Source: Gamsiella multidivaricata
Lineage: Eukaryota; Mortierellomycota; Mortierellomycetes; Mortierellales; Mortierellaceae
Assembly: GCF_025024155.1 (NCBI RefSeq)
Contig: NW_026251715.1
Coordinates: forward strand, 496,001-560,000
Length of the DNA: 64,000 nt
Direction: 5' to 3'
The notes below the pieces were generated by a model. It worked only from the letters and a program-made list of their open reading frames with translations, did not search any database and was not told the DNA's origin. Both the position numbers and the translations under genes were made by a program. This document shows, piece after piece, positions 60,285-64,000 of the stretch; the first letter of the stretch is position 1; each line of letters begins with the position of its first letter.

Positions 60285-63200
60285 CTAAGGTTGTGTCTTC
60301 AGTGTGACCTTGATACCCATGCTCATCAGCTCTGTGGCAAGGTACCTGAACACATATGGAAGTGCAATCATGTCAATGCCCGCCGACGTTTGACAGACCC
60401 TGCACTCGATTTCGCGCACGTTCGACAACGAGCTAGACGAGTGCGTCGAGATCGGCGAGGTGATGCTACCACACTTCGTACACACGTTGCACAGTGAGTA
60501 ATCTGAGCAATTCATCAGACGATCCTGCAATAGGTATGATACTCCGTGAGCCAACAGCGAGTCGCGCTCCATCTCTCCGAAACGGATACCTCCAGCGCGC
60601 TTACGTCCCTTAACAGGCTGCATCGTCAAGTTGTGCACAGGTCCTGTCGTGCGCACCTGATACTTGTCAGACACCATGTGACGCAGACGCTGGTAGTATA
60701 CGACCTATATTTGAACAAATAATATCAAGTCAGAACACCATTAGAAATCAGGTTAATAGAAACAGAAAAACAGGTGCATGATAGTATGCTAGCGCACTTA
60801 CTCCGAGGTAAATATCGACCTTGAATTCCTCTCCAGTGATTCCGCTGTACATAGGCTCGTTTCCGTGGTAGTTGTAGCCGGCTGACTTGAGCTGCTCTCC
60901 AAAGTAGTCAGCCGCCGTGAACGTCTCGTTATATGTAAAAGGTGTTGCATCCTGAGCAATACCATGAAGTGCTCCGCTCTTTCCAGCCAAGCTCTCCACG
61001 AACATTCCGATTGTCATACGTGAGGGGAAAGCGTGGGGATTGATAATGACATCGGGCTGAATGCCAGACTCTGAGAACGGCATGTCAATGGACGGCCACT
61101 TTTGTGAGCACACACCCTTCTGACCGTGGCGAGACGAGAACTTGTCTCCAATAATGGGAGAGCGTGTGATACGGAGCTTGATATGTATCTTCTGGAGCTC
61201 TGTGTCACCGAGATCCGAGCCAAGGAGACGGACCTCATCTACGATACCCTCCTCCATGCCCTTGTACTTCTTGATCGAGGTCTTGCCTGTGGTGTCGTCA
61301 ATGTAGGCACAGATTGGGTCGCCCTCCTTCAGGGTCACACCGATGCATGGCAGACCATCCTTATCCAGCTTCTCTCTCCATGAGCGAGGAGCATCCAATC
61401 CAAGACCAAAGTGATGAAGGACAGGCTCGCCACGGATCCTGAAATCGCTCAAATCTACAATCTCAGACTTGTAGATGGTACCGTAACCGAATCCACGTTC
61501 GTGCGACGACTTGTTCAAGATCATAGCATCCTCCATATCGTAACCGGTGTAAGAGATGACGGCAACCACAGCGTTCATGCCGTTAGGGAATCCATCAATG
61601 CCATAGGTGTCATGGAGAGCAGGACGGACAATGGGTGTTTGTCCGGTTTGGAGGCGGTACATTTTGTTATCGGTACGGTACTTAATAGCGGTGGCAGGGG
61701 TTCCCATAGCCTGTTTACCCATCTGACACTGGTACATGTTACGGGGAGACTGGTTAAAGTCAGAGAAAGGCGTCAAGTTGGCGAGAATGCTAAGCATGCT
61801 AGTTGGCGCGAGTTCCTGATGGGTGCTCTCGCCGGGGCGAATCTCGTCATCCATACAGGCAATTTCCATGTAAACCTGCTCGAACGATCCAACCATATCC
61901 GTCTTGCCGTTGGGGAGGTAACGGACAGGGCGCATCATGCGCGCTGGTGTCGAAAAAATGTACAGACCAGGGTATTGGCCTCCTTGGGAGATGGGGACAT
62001 AGCCCAATTCCAGATCAAGGGGGACGGCGCCGCTGTATGCTCCCGAGACTTTGTAATGGCGAAGAGCGTCCGCAACCTTCTTGGCCTCCTCCGATGAACA
62101 ATATCCGACAATGCGACCATCCAACTGGACGACGACCGTCTTTTGACCGCGGGCGGGGACCAGGGTCTGAGTCACGCCCAAAGATGCCAAGATCGCGGGT
62201 AGGCGAGAAACATCAGCGGGCTGGGTGATGACCTTGCAAGTATGCGACAAGTGGTTCAAAAGACCACATGGCGAACCATCTGGGGTGTGGACAGGACAGA
62301 GAAATCCCCAGGCCTCTGGAAGCAATTTGCGTACAGTTGTCGTCTTCAGTTCAGCGAAGAAGGAGCCACGATGGATACAGCGGAAATGGGCGATGAAACG
62401 GTAAAAGTTCAGCTTTTCCGCGACGATGGTATAACCGGTAGCCTGCTGTAAATCCAAACCAGTATTTGAGACCAGGTTTCCTGTTGCCAAGAAGTAGGAC
62501 ATTTTTTGGCCAATGTCCTGAAGTCCTGACGTCTTCTGAAGTGTCTTTGTGAAATAGCGGTCTACAAGTTGAATCATAAAAAGTTGGGCTATTAACTTCA
62601 AAAGCAACGCTGGTACTGAGTTGCATACACTCTTCCGAGAAGACGCATAGATGACTCACTGTCTAAAAAGTCAACTCCAGCGGTCTTGCGACGCACATCC
62701 TGGTTGATCTGAGCTCTAATACCGTTCAGCCAGTCCTCGATCTTCTCCTTGATGATGGAACCGTACAAGTGCCCACCCAAAAGCACTTCCTGGTGCTGAG
62801 GGGAATCTGGGTTGTCGGGGGAGCACTCGCCAGCAACCAGGGCATATACTTTGCGGATCATGAAACTGTTTTGAGACAGCAAAGAACCAATGGTTAGCAA
62901 AAAGTACCCTTAGACATTGACGTCCAAATACATTCAAGTGTATGATTGATCCATGCCGACTTACATCAGGAGGTTAAACTTGTCGCGGTTGCTCTTCAAG
63001 TGGACCAGGACGATCTTGCGCAAGAGTCCCTCACCGACCTCCACATCCGTATAATCCTCAGGAAAGTTCATGACTACCCTAAACTTGTCTCCCAAGTAAG
63101 CCAAGCACTGTTCGCGTGTGTGAAGAGCATACGCCTTGAAGCTGCGGAGCATGAGCTCGACGCGATCGGTCAAGAAGGTGTTCTCCAGATCGCCCAACAT

Positions 63201-63966
63201 GATGCTGTCAAAAATTTCCTTATCCGAAGTATCGATAAGCGCCTATGAGTAGCAGTGAAAAGTTAGATACCGATTGCAATTGAATCATATTGCCATGCTG
63301 CAAATGTGATCATTCAGCAATACAATTCTCACATCATACCTTCAAGACCAACATCGTGGGGACCAAGTACTCCTGCTTCCTCCAAGCAAACCGCAGCATG
63401 CTGCCTCCGTCGGTCAAGTAGTGGACAGTGTTGGTTTGAGACGTCTGATCGGGTCTTGTACAGCGAATGGCTGTACCATAGCTGGAATATGTGGGACCAC
63501 GGTTCGTGAAACTTGAACGGATCAGGGCGATAACATGGTTGCGCCGAGGGACAATGAGCAAACGGACCAACTTTTCAATGCCGTTTACTAGGAAATACCC
63601 ACCGAATTCCTCTGACTCCTCGTGATGTCTGATGAGCTCTTTTGGATATGCACCCTCCAAGTTACAGCGGTTGGAACGGATCATAATGGGGACCAATCCC
63701 AGATCACGGGCCTCCACAACGACAGGACCGTCATTGACGCGCCATGCAAGCTTTGCCTGCAGCTTTCCGCGATATGTGTTGAGTCTCTCTCTGGCCTATG
63801 AACCAGAATAATTGAACAGAATCAATGATCAAGATCTACAGCGACTTGTCGATACCCCCATCGCTCTCATGATTTAATACCTCTGTGGGATAGATCTGGC
63901 GGGTGGTCGAATTGCGCTCCTTGTCCGGCAAAGTGGGCTTGTTCAAGGAGATCTCATCCACCCAGA
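60285..63966 (-). CDS. RPA135: RNA polymerase I second-largest subunit (5' end beyond window)
   Basis: Exons visible: 63966-63881 (its upstream neighbour lies outside the window), 63795-63340, 63242-62965, 62865 to about 62661, 62561-60802 and 60704-60285. About 1070 residues are present; the N-terminus is missing. Blocks include [146 protein letters not shown] and [11 protein letters not shown]. The C-terminal zinc ribbon has CTKCG...CRVCQ. The [11 protein letters not shown] and RPDQTSQTN variants are those of Pol I rather than Rpb2 or Rpc2. It forms half of the active centre that transcribes rDNA in the nucleolus. Confidence 0.95.
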
Positions 63967-64000
63967 CTGTAGAGTAGCGATAATAGCAATAATCGAAATG

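Noticed and set aside
61411..62097. Plus-strand open frame of 228 codons
   Set aside because: Antisense shadow of the RPA135 large exon; no independent motif.

Overview
The window is nuclear DNA of a filamentous fungus. Genes are split by many short introns, mostly 50-130 bp, with GTAAGT/GTATGT-type donors and YAG acceptors. Proteins are typically fungal (Zn2Cys6 regulator, RTA1-type membrane protein, NIMA kinase, GPI-anchored copper superoxide dismutase) and low-complexity Ser/His/Gln tracts are common. Intron density, gene order and protein style suggest an early-diverging lineage such as Mortierellomycotina. That is inference; nothing in the window fixes the species. No transposon, CRISPR array, rRNA or convincing tRNA was found.

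Layout. 1-5.4 kb: 3' end of a chromatin-remodeller-like gene (+), MYG1 exonuclease (+), and a sucrase/ferredoxin-like [2Fe-2S] protein (-). 5.4-7.7 kb: a repeat-rich divergent intergenic region. 7.7-16.6 kb: a large leucine-rich-repeat protein (+) convergent with tubulin cofactor D (-, 12 exons). 17.2-19.9 kb: RNase P subunit Rpp30/Rpp1 (+) and a small multi-pass membrane protein with a dilysine tail (-). 20.3-25.4 kb: Zn2Cys6 regulator (-) divergent from an RTA1-like 7-TM protein (+). 25.8-28.5 kb: metallo-beta-lactamase hydrolase (+) and a GPI-anchored Cu-only SOD (-). 28.5-32.4 kb: gene-poor. 32.4-34.8 kb: UGP1 (-). 36.5-38.7 kb: kanadaptin-like FHA/dsRBD protein (+). 38.9-42.5 kb: proteasome RPN1 (-), divergent from a 113-residue orphan (+). 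43.4-44.7 kb: galactose mutarotase (-). 46.6-49.2 kb: folylpolyglutamate synthase (+). 49.9-52.9 kb: a chromodomain/C2H2/coiled-coil protein (+). 53.4-55.7 kb: a Tos4-like FHA protein (+). 56.0-59.4 kb: a NIMA-family kinase (-). 60.3 kb to the right edge: RNA polymerase I subunit RPA135 (-), whose 5' end lies outside the window.

Most genes are housekeeping (proteasome, tubulin folding, RNase P, Pol I, folate, UDP-glucose) and do not form an operon or biosynthetic cluster. UGP1 and galactose mutarotase both serve sugar-nucleotide/galactose metabolism but lie about 9 kb apart. The adjacent Tos4-like gene (MCB site, two KEN boxes, CDK sites) and NIMA kinase are both cell-cycle genes and are convergent. 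The least familiar items are the chromodomain-C2H2 fusion with a degraded aromatic cage, a 21-nt microexon in the NIMA activation segment, an in-frame acid-free leader on folylpolyglutamate synthase, a GC-AG intron in the kanadaptin gene, and an 18-bp minisatellite just before the RTA1-like start codon. Exon borders were read by eye from frame continuity and splice signals and may be off by a base in places.
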